24,438 nt of DNA from Halovivax sp. Lineage in GTDB: Archaea > Halobacteriota > Halobacteria > Halobacteriales > Natrialbaceae. The stretch is from NCBI GenBank assembly GCA_007119345.1, contig SKPV01000087.1, positions 1-24,438 of the forward strand. Reading direction: 5' to 3'. The position numbers were made by a program, and so were the translations under genes. Shown here in pieces: positions 15,774 to 23,135 of this stretch; positions within the stretch are counted from its first letter, which is position 1; each line of letters begins with the position of its first letter. Below the pieces are notes generated by a model. That model made no database searches. It worked only from the letters and a program-made list of their open reading frames with translations, and was not told where the DNA came from.

Positions 15774-15832
15774 CGCTCACTCGAAACCGAACGGCGTGCC
15801 GGGAGCCCGCTCACCGGAAACCGAACGGGCGT
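15774..15832. repeat. Two degenerate ~34-bp repeats between ilvD and the lipoprotein gene
   Basis: CGCTCACTCGAAACCGAACG at 15774 and CGCTCACCGGAAACCGAACG at 15808 head two units about 34 bases apart, each ending in GGCGT or GGGCGT. They sit in the 190-base gap between convergent genes, which is otherwise featureless. Confidence 0.65.
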
Positions 15833-15862
15833 CTCCGTGCTCGTCCGATTCGATCGACCGTG

Positions 15863-17254
15863 TCAGTACGGCGGCGACGTGTCGATCGCGGTGTCGAAGT
15901 CGTCGATCGGCCGGACGCCGATCCCGTGGAAGTCGGGGATCGCCGGGGCGTCGTCGTCCTCCTCGCGGGCGGCCTCGATATCCTCCTCGTCGTAGTCGTC
16001 GATCGGGTCGGGCTCGACCACGCCGACGATCTCCTTGGTCTCGACGTCCAGCACCGAGAAGCCGGGCGTGACGCCGGTCGCGGCGTGCGGGTCGCCGGAC
16101 AGCGGCGCGGGTCCGCGCAGCGTCACGACCACGTACTCGCCGTCCGGGGTCGCCCACATGATGTCCGGCGCGTCGCTCTCCTCCGGGTCGTCGTCGTCCG
16201 CCGGGCCGAAGGCGTCGATTTCCTCGACGACCTCGTCCGTCTCGGGGTCGAGGACGACGCCGTCGTTGGTCTCGCGGTTCAGCACCCACAGCTCCTCGCC
16301 GTCGGGGGTGAACCAGAAGCCGTGGGCGTCGACGCCCTCGGTACTCTCGCCGTCGACGAGCACCTCGTCTTCGGCCGTGTCGTAGACGTAGTAGTCGCCG
16401 ACGCCCGATCCGTCCTCGTCGGGATCGGAGGGTGCGCCCGCGGTGAGGTAGAACTTCTCCTCGGTCGGGTGCGGGACCGTCCCGCAGTTGGTCGGGAGCT
16501 CGTCGTTCGAGTACGCGCGATCGACCGCGAACTCCTCGTGGTCGACGACCACCAGCGCGCCGTCGCCGTAGGCGGGACCGAGGGTGTGAAGCGATCGGCC
16601 GTCGCGGGCGTACTGGTGGCAGATCGGCGCCCCGCTCTCGATCCCCGCGTCGAGGACGGTCTCGTCCTCGCGCAGGTCGATCTCCTCGACGATCTCGAAG
16701 TCCTCGTCCGCCAGGTCCGCCTCCACCCGCACGATCGCCTCCTCGCCGATCGCGTCGACGTGGAGGTACTCGTCGTCCGGCGAGAAGCCCGCGAAGTGTG
16801 AGCCCGCGCCGGTATCGAGTTCCGCGACGAGCTCCCGATCGTCCGTCCGGAAGACGAGGGTTCGCGCGCCGGCCGTGCAGGCGATCGCGGCGTACTCGTA
16901 GTCCGAGCTGTAGTCGATCATGTGCGGGACGATCGGTCCCTCGTCGTCGAGCAGGTCGTTCAGATCGATCGTCTCCGCGTGCGCGAAGGGCTCGTCGCCG
17001 CCGTAGCCGTCCTCGTCCGGCTCGTAGAGGTAAATCGTGTCCGTTCCCTGGTCGAGCGCCCAGACCTCGTAGGCCGGCACCTCGTCGTCCACGTCCGTCG
17101 AGTCGTCGTCCGCCGCGTCGTCGTCGCGATCGTGGTCGTCGTCGGTCGCCTCGTCGTCGGTATCGTCCCCGCCCGTGGCGCAGCCGGCGAGTGCCAGCGC
17201 ACCCGCGGTTACGCCGCCGATTAGGAACTTCCGTCGAGTTTCATTTCGCCTCAT
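15863..17254 (-). CDS. Tat-exported lipoprotein with YncE-like beta-propeller
   Basis: The 463-residue protein begins with a twin-arginine signal (TRRKFLIGG, residues 6-14), a hydrophobic stretch and a LAGC lipobox with Cys25. A lipid-anchored protein on the outer face of the membrane is therefore expected. An Asp-rich linker follows (about 29-62). The rest consists of repeated strand blocks typical of YVTN/YncE-type propellers: YEVWALDQGTDTIYLY, GFSPDDEYLHVD, FWFTPDGEELWVLN, MWATPDGEYVVVT and FSVLDVETKEIVGVV. Ligands are unknown; binding of a redox or metal partner is possible but unsupported. The ATG at 17254 puts the Arg pair near the N-terminus, whereas the start at 17314 would not. Three copies of a 12-bp motif lie upstream. 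Confidence 0.85.
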   Translation of the reverse strand: MRRNETRRKFLIGGVTAGALALAGCATGGDDTDDEATDDDHDRDDDAADDDSTDVDDEVPAYEVWALDQGTDTIYLYEPDEDGYGGDEPFAHAETIDLNDLLDDEGPIVPHMIDYSSDYEYAAIACTAGARTLVFRTDDRELVAELDTGAGSHFAGFSPDDEYLHVDAIGEEAIVRVEADLADEDFEIVEEIDLREDETVLDAGIESGAPICHQYARDGRSLHTLGPAYGDGALVVVDHEEFAVDRAYSNDELPTNCGTVPHPTEEKFYLTAGAPSDPDEDGSGVGDYYVYDTAEDEVLVDGESTEGVDAHGFWFTPDGEELWVLNRETNDGVVLDPETDEVVEEIDAFGPADDDDPEESDAPDIMWATPDGEYVVVTLRGPAPLSGDPHAATGVTPGFSVLDVETKEIVGVVEPDPIDDYDEEDIEAAREEDDDAPAIPDFHGIGVRPIDDFDTAIDTSPPY

Positions 17255-17264
17255 ACCATACCCT

Positions 17265-17286
17265 CTATTTTCTAAACCCAAAAGAT
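17265..17286 (-). promoter_or_regulatory. Candidate promoter of the lipoprotein gene
   Basis: On the minus strand an AT-rich stretch reads ATCTTTTGGG followed by TTTAGAAAATAG. The first part is centred about 28 bases upstream of the ATG at 17254 and fits the leaderless TATA position. Confidence 0.4.
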
Positions 17287-17306
17287 TGCGGGTTTCAAGG
17301 CCTCTA

Positions 17307-17354
17307 ACCGGCAAGTTTGGATTTCAGACGCGGCTCCGGGTAAAACTTGCCGGT
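17307..17354. promoter_or_regulatory. 12-bp perfect inverted repeat, candidate operator
   Basis: ACCGGCAAGTTT (17307-17318) and AAACTTGCCGGT (17343-17354) are exact inverted copies with centres 36 bases apart. They lie 53-100 bases upstream of the lipoprotein start, just outside its promoter. A related third copy occurs at 17471-17482. Confidence 0.6.
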
Positions 17355-17470
17355 AGTTGATACGCCGAACTGTCCGGCGGATCGAGGTGTGATCGGTCTC
17401 GCGTCGACGGGCGGCGGGTACCGGCGAGTCGCCGGCGGAGCCGGCTCCGGTCGGCCCGGAAATCTCGCCA

Positions 17471-17482
17471 AAACTTACCGGT
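17471..17482 (+). promoter_or_regulatory. Third copy of the AAACTTRCCGGT motif
   Basis: AAACTTACCGGT differs by one base from the arms of the inverted repeat at 17307-17354. It lies in the same non-coding stretch, 28 bases beyond the stop codon of the Nmad3-like gene. Confidence 0.55.
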
Positions 17483-17510
17483 ATCTCGGTCGGCCCGGTG
17501 CGGGGCCGAA

Positions 17511-18320
17511 TCAGCGTCCCAGAGGCGTCGAGCGACGCTCTCGAGGCGATCCGACCAGCGACGCGAACGCCGGGCCCGAGAGCGCACATCGGTAGGCGGG
17601 CTTGTAGGTCATGCTCTCGCCGCCGGCGACGACTCGCAACTCGTCGGCCACCGACTCGCGCAGGTAGTAGCCCGCGCGCGTGTTCCCCGGCTTCACCTCG
17701 TACTCGCTGAGCCGGATCGGGTGACGATCGAAGAGCCCGCCCGGCGTCGTCCCGTCGACGAGCACGACCGGCTTGTCCGCGAGATAGAGTTCCCCGTCGC
17801 GGGCGCGCTTGGCGTGGGCGTTCTCGGCGTGGCGCCCGAGGATCCGTTCGCGCTCCGGCGCGGGCGTTCCGGGTTCGACGACGTCGACCGCGTCCACCGT
17901 GAAGTACCCGATCAGATAGCGGTGGGCGCGGTCGCCGCCCGGCCGCCGGAGGCCGGCGTAGAATCCGACGGCGTCGCCCGGCTCGAGCGCGCGCAGCCGC
18001 GAGACGTAGCCGCTGGTCCGGTGTTCACCGTAGGTCAGCGCCTCGAAGTTCGGATCCCGGTGCAGCGGCCAGTCCGCGAGTTCGGGACCGGCGACCGCGA
18101 CCTCGCCGTCCCTGACCGGCCGCGGTCGGATTCGCGTCGTCAGGTCGGCGGCGGTTCGATCGCCGCGTCGGAGCTCCCAGGAGCCGAGCGTCTCGGTCTC
18201 GTCGGTCTCGCGCGTCTTCTCCGGAATGGGCACGTACTCGAAGGTACCGTCGTCGTACAGCGGACCCAGCGCGCCAAGGTTGGTCGTGTCGGCGCCCACG
18301 CCGGCGAGGACGACGGTCAC
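17511..18320 (-). CDS. Nmad3-like putative nucleotide-modification-associated protein
   Basis: The 269-residue protein has features I associate with the Nmad3 family: an N-terminal VLAGVGADTTN-GALGPLYDDG-FEYVPIPE block, HRDPNFEALTYGEHR (residues 87-101), LEPGDAVGFYAGLRR, RYLIGYFTV and a C-terminal YYLRESVADEL. Nmad domains were proposed by comparative genomics to act with DNA base modification; no biochemical function is assured. Here it stands alone, without a methyltransferase, restriction enzyme or phage genes. The start is the GTG at 18320. No AT-rich box lies at the usual distance, and the 139-base gap to the next upstream gene is GC-rich, so co-transcription with that gene is possible. 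Confidence 0.7.
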   Translation of the reverse strand: MTVVLAGVGADTTNLGALGPLYDDGTFEYVPIPEKTRETDETETLGSWELRRGDRTAADLTTRIRPRPVRDGEVAVAGPELADWPLHRDPNFEALTYGEHRTSGYVSRLRALEPGDAVGFYAGLRRPGGDRAHRYLIGYFTVDAVDVVEPGTPAPERERILGRHAENAHAKRARDGELYLADKPVVLVDGTTPGGLFDRHPIRLSEYEVKPGNTRAGYYLRESVADELRVVAGGESMTYKPAYRCALSGPAFASLVGSPRERRSTPLGR

Positions 18321-18459
18321 GATTCGCCCCTCCGCGGCCGCGGGCGCGTTCCGACCGCCGCCGGCACTCGCCCACGTCGCGGCCGGACTGGCTCCGGCGA
18401 TCGTCGACGTCGTGGATCGACCGTGCGCTCGCGCTCCGTCCCGTCGGAAGTGGGCGTCG

Positions 18460-18663
18460 TCACCGGATGCTCACGCCGCGTTTCGCGAGAAATTCGTTGA
18501 CGTCCTTGATGACGACCGGGCTCCCGATGATGCGGTAGGTCGCCTCGGTCTCCGGGACGATCGTTACCGTGAACTGCTCGTCGAGCTGCGCGTCGAGGCC
18601 GTCGAGGGCCTCCCTGGGGAGCACGATCTGGGTGCTGTCGCGCAGCATCGACGGCGTCACCAT
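18460..18663 (-). CDS. Small conserved haloarchaeal protein (VNG_1110C-like)
   Basis: The 67-residue acidic protein reads as one small alpha/beta domain: RDSTQIVLP at the N-terminus, a helix, the strand FTVTIVP and the block YRIIGSPVVIKDVNEFLAKRGV. From memory this resembles a short haloarchaeal family named after VNG_1110C; no function is known to me. The start is supported by a good TATA box 28 bases upstream. It may be transcribed together with the Nmad3-like gene downstream. Confidence 0.75.
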   Translation of the reverse strand: MVTPSMLRDSTQIVLPREALDGLDAQLDEQFTVTIVPETEATYRIIGSPVVIKDVNEFLAKRGVSIR

Positions 18664-18685
18664 ATCAGGGGATTGACCGGCCCCC

Positions 18686-18695
18686 GGTTTATACG
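18686..18695 (-). promoter_or_regulatory. Candidate TATA box for the 67-residue protein gene
   Basis: The minus strand reads CGTATAAACC, one of the clearest TATA boxes in the window, centred about 28 bases upstream of the ATG at 18663. Confidence 0.55.
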
Positions 18696-18809
18696 TACCG
18701 AAATTACGTTTCCATCGGTAACAGTCCGGAAACAGGTCGAACGGCCACTCCCACCGGTCCGGACGATCGGCCGGAGACGAGTTGGAACGCGGTCAGGCCT
18801 GCGGGCGAC

Positions 18810-18957
18810 GAATCCGGCTCTATCTGTGGCACGCGGATCGTCGAAGAACCCGGCTCGACTCGCGACGTACGTAACGGTGAATGGACCCGGTCCGACCCGG
18901 GACGTGCGGAACGGTGGACGGACCCGGCTCGACTCGCGCCGGGAGACGCGGCGGGTG
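18810..18957. repeat. Four degenerate ~37-bp tandem repeats upstream of the Drg gene
   Basis: Units begin at 18810, 18846, 18884 and 18921, with a fifth head at 18957. Each opens with GAAYCCGG or GACCCGG, continues with CTCGACTCG-like sequence and ends in a variable ACGTGCGGAACGGTG-like part. Spacing is 36-38 bases. There are no distinct spacers, so it is not a CRISPR. Confidence 0.65.
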
Positions 18958-18988
18958 AACCCGGAACCGTCCCGGGGCGCATGGAAAG

Positions 18989-18998
18989 GGTTTTTCGA
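18989..18998 (+). promoter_or_regulatory. Candidate TATA box for the Drg GTPase gene
   Basis: GGTTTTTCGA is centred about 28 bases upstream of the ATG at 19022. Confidence 0.45.
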
Positions 18999-19021
18999 CG
19001 CGACCGGCTGCGTACGGATAC

Positions 19022-20131
19022 ATGGGGCTCGAGGAGGAGATCCGCGAGATCGAAGAGGAGATCGCGAGCACGCCCTACAACAAGTCGACGGAGGCCCACA
19101 TCGGCCGACTGAAGTCGAAACTCGCCGAGAAGAAAGAGAAGCTCGAGAATCAGTCCTCCGCGGGTGGCGGGACCGGCTACTCCGTCGAGAAGACCGGCGA
19201 CGCGACGGTCGCGCTGGTCGGCTTCCCGAGCGTCGGCAAATCCTCCCTGCTGAACTCGCTGACGAACGCCGAGAGCGAGACCGGGAACTACGAGTTCACG
19301 ACCCTCGACGTCAACCCGGGCATGCTCAAGCACAAGGGCGCGAACATCCAGCTGCTCGACGTCCCCGGGTTGATCGAGGGTGCGGCCACGGGCCGGGGCG
19401 ACGGCAAGCAGGTGCTCGCGGTCGTCCGCAACGCCGATCTCGTCGTCTTCGTCCTCTCCGTCTTCGAGATCGAACAGTACGATCGACTCCAGGAGGAACT
19501 CTACGACATCAAGATCCGCGTCGACGAGGAGCCCCCGCGGGTCACCGTTCGCCGCAAACACAAAGACGGCATCAAGATCACCTCCAGCACCGACCAGGAC
19601 TTGGACGAGGCGACGATCAAGGACGTCCTCCGGGAACACGGCTACGTCAACGCCGACCTCAACCTCCAGGAGACCGTCGACATCGACCGTCTCATCGACG
19701 GGCTGATGGACAACCGCGAGTACATCCCCTCGATCACCTGCGTCAACAAGGTCGACCTCATCGACCCCGGGTACAAGGAAACCGTCGACGAGCAGCTCCG
19801 CGAGCGCGACCTCGACCCCGAGGCGGTGACGTTCATCAGCGCCGAGCAAGAGCGCGGTCTCGACGCCCTCAAGGACCGAATCTGGGAGCACCTCGGTCTC
19901 ATCCGGGTCTACATGGACAAGCCCGGTCGGGGGATCGACTGGGAGGAACCCCTCGTGATCGAGGCGGGCGCGACGGTCGAGGACGCGATCGAGAAGCTCG
20001 GCGGCGACTTCGAGGAGCGCTTCCGGTTCGCGCGCATCACCGGGCCGAGCGCGACCCACGACGAACAGCAGGTCGGCACGGGCCACGTCCTCGAAGACGA
20101 GGACGTGCTGAAGCTGATTTTGCGTCGGTGA
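19022..20131 (+). CDS. Drg-family GTP-binding protein (OBG/DRG superfamily, C-terminal TGS domain)
   Basis: The 369-residue protein matches archaeal and eukaryotic Drg GTPases, which associate with translating ribosomes. A charged helical N-terminus (EEEIREIEEEI, STEAHIGRLKSKLAEKKEK) precedes the G domain. The G domain has G1 GFPSVGKSS (residues 67-75), the conserved YEFTTLDVNPG switch (90-100), G3 DVPGLIEGA (113-121), G4 NKVD near 243 and G5 ISAE near 265. An inserted S5D2L-like segment interrupts the G domain, as in Drg proteins. The C-terminus is a TGS domain (about 290-369; RVYMDKPG and GPSATHDEQQVG). The start is supported by the TATA box upstream. The gene is monocistronic. Confidence 0.95.
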   Translation: MGLEEEIREIEEEIASTPYNKSTEAHIGRLKSKLAEKKEKLENQSSAGGGTGYSVEKTGDATVALVGFPSVGKSSLLNSLTNAESETGNYEFTTLDVNPGMLKHKGANIQLLDVPGLIEGAATGRGDGKQVLAVVRNADLVVFVLSVFEIEQYDRLQEELYDIKIRVDEEPPRVTVRRKHKDGIKITSSTDQDLDEATIKDVLREHGYVNADLNLQETVDIDRLIDGLMDNREYIPSITCVNKVDLIDPGYKETVDEQLRERDLDPEAVTFISAEQERGLDALKDRIWEHLGLIRVYMDKPGRGIDWEEPLVIEAGATVEDAIEKLGGDFEERFRFARITGPSATHDEQQVGTGHVLEDEDVLKLILRR

Positions 20132-20208
20132 GGGCGCGCCGGTCGGCTCGCGTTCGTCGACCGCCGCACTCGCCCGGTAATGACGCTCACCGACGCTGTA
20201 CGCAGCAC

Positions 20209-20219
20209 CTAATTAATTC
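20209..20219 (+). promoter_or_regulatory. Candidate TATA box for the NhaC-family gene
   Basis: CTAATTAATTC is a strong AT-rich box about 27 bases upstream of the ATG at 20241. Confidence 0.5.
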
Positions 20220-20240
20220 TCACCTCGTGGAAGCCGCGGC

Positions 20241-21986
20241 ATGTCCGAGTTCGGTGCTATCTCGCTGGTTCCACCGCTGCTGGCGATCGTCCTGGCGATC
20301 ATCACTCGCAAGGCGGTCCTCTCGCTGTTTCTCGGTATCTGGGCGGGCGCCGTCTTCTACGCGGGCGGGCCGGACTTCTTCGACGATCCCGTCGGCTGGC
20401 TCGAGGGCGTCGTCGCGGGCGGCTTCGGCGTCTTCCAGACGTTCGATTGGATCGTCGGGGCGATCATCGCCGACGAGGGCTTTCACGCCCAGATCCTCGT
20501 GTTCACCCTGCTGCTGGGTTCGGGCGTGGCGATGATCTGGAATCTCGGGGGCGCCTACGCGGTTCGTGACTGGGCGCTCCAGCACCTGGACACCCAGCGA
20601 AAGGGGATGGCCGCCACGTTCGTGCTCGGCCTGTTGCTGTTCTTCGACGATTACGCCAACACGGCGATCGTCGGCAGCTCGATGAAAGACGTCTCCGACC
20701 AGCTTCGGATCTCTCGAGAGAAGCTCTCCTACGTGGTCGACTCGACCGCCGCGCCGGTGGCGACGATCGCCCTCTCCTCGTGGGTCGCGTTCCAGCTCGG
20801 TCTCATTTCGAGCGCCTACGAGGACATCGGCCTCGACGATCCGCCGTCGGCGTTCGAGATCTTCTTCCAGTCGATCCCGTTCAACATGTACGCGATCCTG
20901 GCGATCGTGATGGTCGCGATCGTCGTCGGCTCCCGTCGGGACTTCGGCGAGATGCTCGACGCCGAGCACCGCTCCTGGCGGACGGGGAAGGTCTACCGCG
21001 AGGAGGCCCAGCCGATGCAGGACGTGGAGGCGGACCTCGGCCAACCCTCGGCCGCTAACCCCCGATTGATCAACTTCTTCGCACCCGTCGGCGTCCTCGT
21101 CGTTGTCACGGTGGGAACGGCGCTGTGGACGGGGTACGAACCGGGCGCGTCCCTCACCGACATGGTGCAGGACGCGGACTACGCCGCGGCACTGATCTAC
21201 GGCTCGTTCGCGATGGTCCTCTCGGGATTCGTCCTCGGCAAGGCCTCCGACATCTTCGGCTTCCGCGAGGCGACCGACACCACGATCGACGGCTTCGGTA
21301 TCATGCTGACCGCCGTCACCATCCTCGTTCTCGCCTGGGGGATCGGCGAGGTCGTCGCCGCGCTCGAGACCGGCGACTACGTCGCGGGCTTCGTCGGCGA
21401 ACACCTCTCGGCTGGAGCGCTCCCGGCGGCCGTCCTGCTGACAGCGGCGTTCATCGCCTTTTCGACCGGCACCTCCTGGGGGACGATGGCGATCCTGACG
21501 CCGATCGCCATCCCGGTCGCCTGGGCGATGACCAACGACCACACGGTGGTGGCGGCGATCGTCGGCGCGATCTTCTCCGGGGCGATCTTCGGCGATCACT
21601 CCTCGCCGATCTCCGACACCTCCGTGCTGTCGTCGACGTTCACCGGCGCCGACCTCATCGACCACGTGCGCACGCAACTCTACTACGCGGTCACCGTGGG
21701 GATCGTCGCGACCGCCCTCCTGCTCGTCTGGGGACACACGGGGATCACGCCGCTGGTCCTCCTGCCGCTCGGCGGGATCACGCTCGTCGGAATCCACTAC
21801 GGACTCTCCGAGCTGGACGCCCGCCGAAAGGGCGTCGATCCGGTGGCCGTTAGCGCCCGGCGGGAGGTCGAGGGTGGGCCGGTGAAGCCGGCGGCCGAGG
21901 GGTGGCGTGCGCCCGAGGCGTCGTCGGATCCCTCGACTGGAACCGGGGAGGTTAGCGAAGACGACGGGATCGATCGGGAGAGCTGA
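20241..21986 (+). CDS. NhaC-family Na+/H+ antiporter (ion transporter superfamily)
   Basis: The 581-residue membrane protein starts with PPLLAIVLAIITRKAVLSLFLGIWAG, the characteristic NhaC-like opening. It has about twelve hydrophobic segments including LLFFDDYANTAIVGSSM and a second-half repeat FSTGTSWGTMAILTPIA. The signature GDHSSPISDTS lies near residue 455. A cytoplasmic acidic loop (about 235-275) and a polar C-terminal tail of about 50 residues are unconserved-looking. It probably exchanges Na+ for H+, or an amino-acid-like anion, across the membrane in a high-salt organism; the exact substrate is not decidable. It is a single gene with its own promoter, 109 bases after the Drg gene. 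Confidence 0.9.
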   Translation: MSEFGAISLVPPLLAIVLAIITRKAVLSLFLGIWAGAVFYAGGPDFFDDPVGWLEGVVAGGFGVFQTFDWIVGAIIADEGFHAQILVFTLLLGSGVAMIWNLGGAYAVRDWALQHLDTQRKGMAATFVLGLLLFFDDYANTAIVGSSMKDVSDQLRISREKLSYVVDSTAAPVATIALSSWVAFQLGLISSAYEDIGLDDPPSAFEIFFQSIPFNMYAILAIVMVAIVVGSRRDFGEMLDAEHRSWRTGKVYREEAQPMQDVEADLGQPSAANPRLINFFAPVGVLVVVTVGTALWTGYEPGASLTDMVQDADYAAALIYGSFAMVLSGFVLGKASDIFGFREATDTTIDGFGIMLTAVTILVLAWGIGEVVAALETGDYVAGFVGEHLSAGALPAAVLLTAAFIAFSTGTSWGTMAILTPIAIPVAWAMTNDHTVVAAIVGAIFSGAIFGDHSSPISDTSVLSSTFTGADLIDHVRTQLYYAVTVGIVATALLLVWGHTGITPLVLLPLGGITLVGIHYGLSELDARRKGVDPVAVSARREVEGGPVKPAAEGWRAPEASSDPSTGTGEVSEDDGIDRES

Positions 21987-22132
21987 TCCGTCGTCCAACG
22001 ACCGGTCGTCGTCCGAACACGAAGACGACGATCGGCTCGGGGGGATCGTCTTCGCACGGGTCCGCGACGATAACCGTGGCGCGCCACCGGTAGCGACCGT
22101 TTCTCCCGCCGGACGTATCGACCGCCTTCCAC

Positions 22133-22142
22133 ACGCTTTTGC
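22133..22142 (+). promoter_or_regulatory. Candidate TATA box for the tandem VOC gene
   Basis: ACGCTTTTGC is centred about 28 bases upstream of the ATG at 22166 and supports that start over the ATG-like start at 22139. Confidence 0.4.
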
Positions 22143-22165
22143 GATCGGACCCCGTCCACTCGCAC

Positions 22166-22957
22166 ATGGACGGAACGGTCGACCACACGATGATCCGCGT
22201 CTCGGATCTGGAGGAATCGCTCGACTGGTACCAGCGTCACCTCGAGTACGAGGAGAAAGACCGCTACGAGGGCGACGGCTTCACGATCGTCTACCTCGGC
22301 CCCGAGGGGATGAGCGAGGAGGGAGCCATGCTCGAGCTCACCCACAATCACGAGGCCGACGAGGTGGAGATCGGCGACGCCTGGGGCCACATCGCGGTGC
22401 GGGTCCCGGAGGGCGAACTGGAAGACCACTACCAGCAGCTGATGGACCAGGGCGTCGCGGACTACCGCGATCCCGAGTCCTGCGGCGGGCGGTACGCATT
22501 CGTCAAAGATCCCGACGGTCACGAGATCGAGATCGTCCAGCGCGACGTCGGCGAGACCTGGTCGATCGACCACACCATGATCCGCGTCGAGGACGCCGAC
22601 GCGGCGCTGGGCTTTTGGACCCGCAAGTTCGAGTACGACGAGGTCGGTCGCTGGGAGGCCGACACCTTCGCGAACTACTTCGTCGAGCCCGCGGACGCCG
22701 CCGACGAGGCGATGTCGGTCGAGCTCACCTACAACTACGACGGCCGCTCCTACACGCAAGGGGACGGCTGGGGTCACCTGTGCGTGCGCGTGGACGATCT
22801 AACCGAGGACTGGGAACAGCTGATGATCCGCGAGGCCGACGACTACCGCGATCCCGAGAGTAACGACGAGATGTACGCGTTCACGCGCGACCAGGACGGC
22901 CACGAGATCGAGCTGCTGGAGCGGGATCTCGAAGCGGAGTCGTTGTTCCCGTTCTGA
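22166..22957 (+). CDS. Tandem VOC-domain protein (glyoxalase I-like)
   Basis: The 263-residue protein is an internal duplication of a glyoxalase/VOC domain (residues 5-127 and 134-255). Each half starts with DHTMIRV and ends with GHEIE. Both halves carry a complete set of candidate metal ligands: His7, Glu57, His75 and Glu122, and His136, Glu186, His204 and Glu249. The FEY/LEYEE, LEL-HN/VELTYN and WGHIAVRV/WGHLCVRV blocks are those of lactoylglutathione lyase. Since haloarchaea use gamma-glutamylcysteine rather than glutathione, a lyase acting on that thiol adduct is a fair inference, but other VOC chemistry is possible. A single gene, convergent with the Grx-TrxR gene. Confidence 0.88.
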   Translation: MDGTVDHTMIRVSDLEESLDWYQRHLEYEEKDRYEGDGFTIVYLGPEGMSEEGAMLELTHNHEADEVEIGDAWGHIAVRVPEGELEDHYQQLMDQGVADYRDPESCGGRYAFVKDPDGHEIEIVQRDVGETWSIDHTMIRVEDADAALGFWTRKFEYDEVGRWEADTFANYFVEPADAADEAMSVELTYNYDGRSYTQGDGWGHLCVRVDDLTEDWEQLMIREADDYRDPESNDEMYAFTRDQDGHEIELLERDLEAESLFPF

Positions 22958-23135
22958 CGGCGCCGATCCGTCAGCAGATCGTTCTCTGACCGGGAACCGC
23001 CTTCTTTCCGTCAGCCTTGTCTCCGCCAATTATGTCGTCGGGACGTCGATTCGACCGATCGTATTGAGCGAGCGGAAAATAAGGTTTCCCGACAGCCTGG
23101 GTCCGCCAGTAACGCTGCGCCCCGTTCGCTACGCG

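Larger units (their letters stand above)
18664..19021. other. Non-coding divergent gap with degenerate repeats
   Basis: These 358 bases hold the promoter of the small minus-strand gene at the left, four degenerate ~37-bp repeats in the middle (18810-18957) and the Drg gene promoter at the right. No credible gene is seen on either strand. Confidence 0.6.

Noticed and set aside
13795..15780. Very long minus-strand open frame (902 codons in total) running from radB back across ilvD
   Set aside because: Only the last 240 codons are RadB. The rest is antisense to ilvD, an intact gene with clear motifs, and is a by-product of high G+C at third positions.
20220..21998. 592-codon minus-strand frame opposite the antiporter gene
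   Set aside because: It mirrors the NhaC-family gene, whose membrane segments and signatures are clear; the translation is Arg/Asp-rich without motifs.
21907..22863. 318-codon plus-strand frame overlapping the antiporter end and the VOC gene
   Set aside because: It is in a different frame from both supported genes and is Arg/Gly/Pro-rich, typical of a shadow frame.
23070..23097. GGAAA-ATAAGG-TTTCC hairpin as a terminator between the VOC and Grx-TrxR genes
   Set aside because: The stem is only five base pairs with no T tract. It may contribute to termination in the AT-rich convergent gap, but there is not enough to call it.
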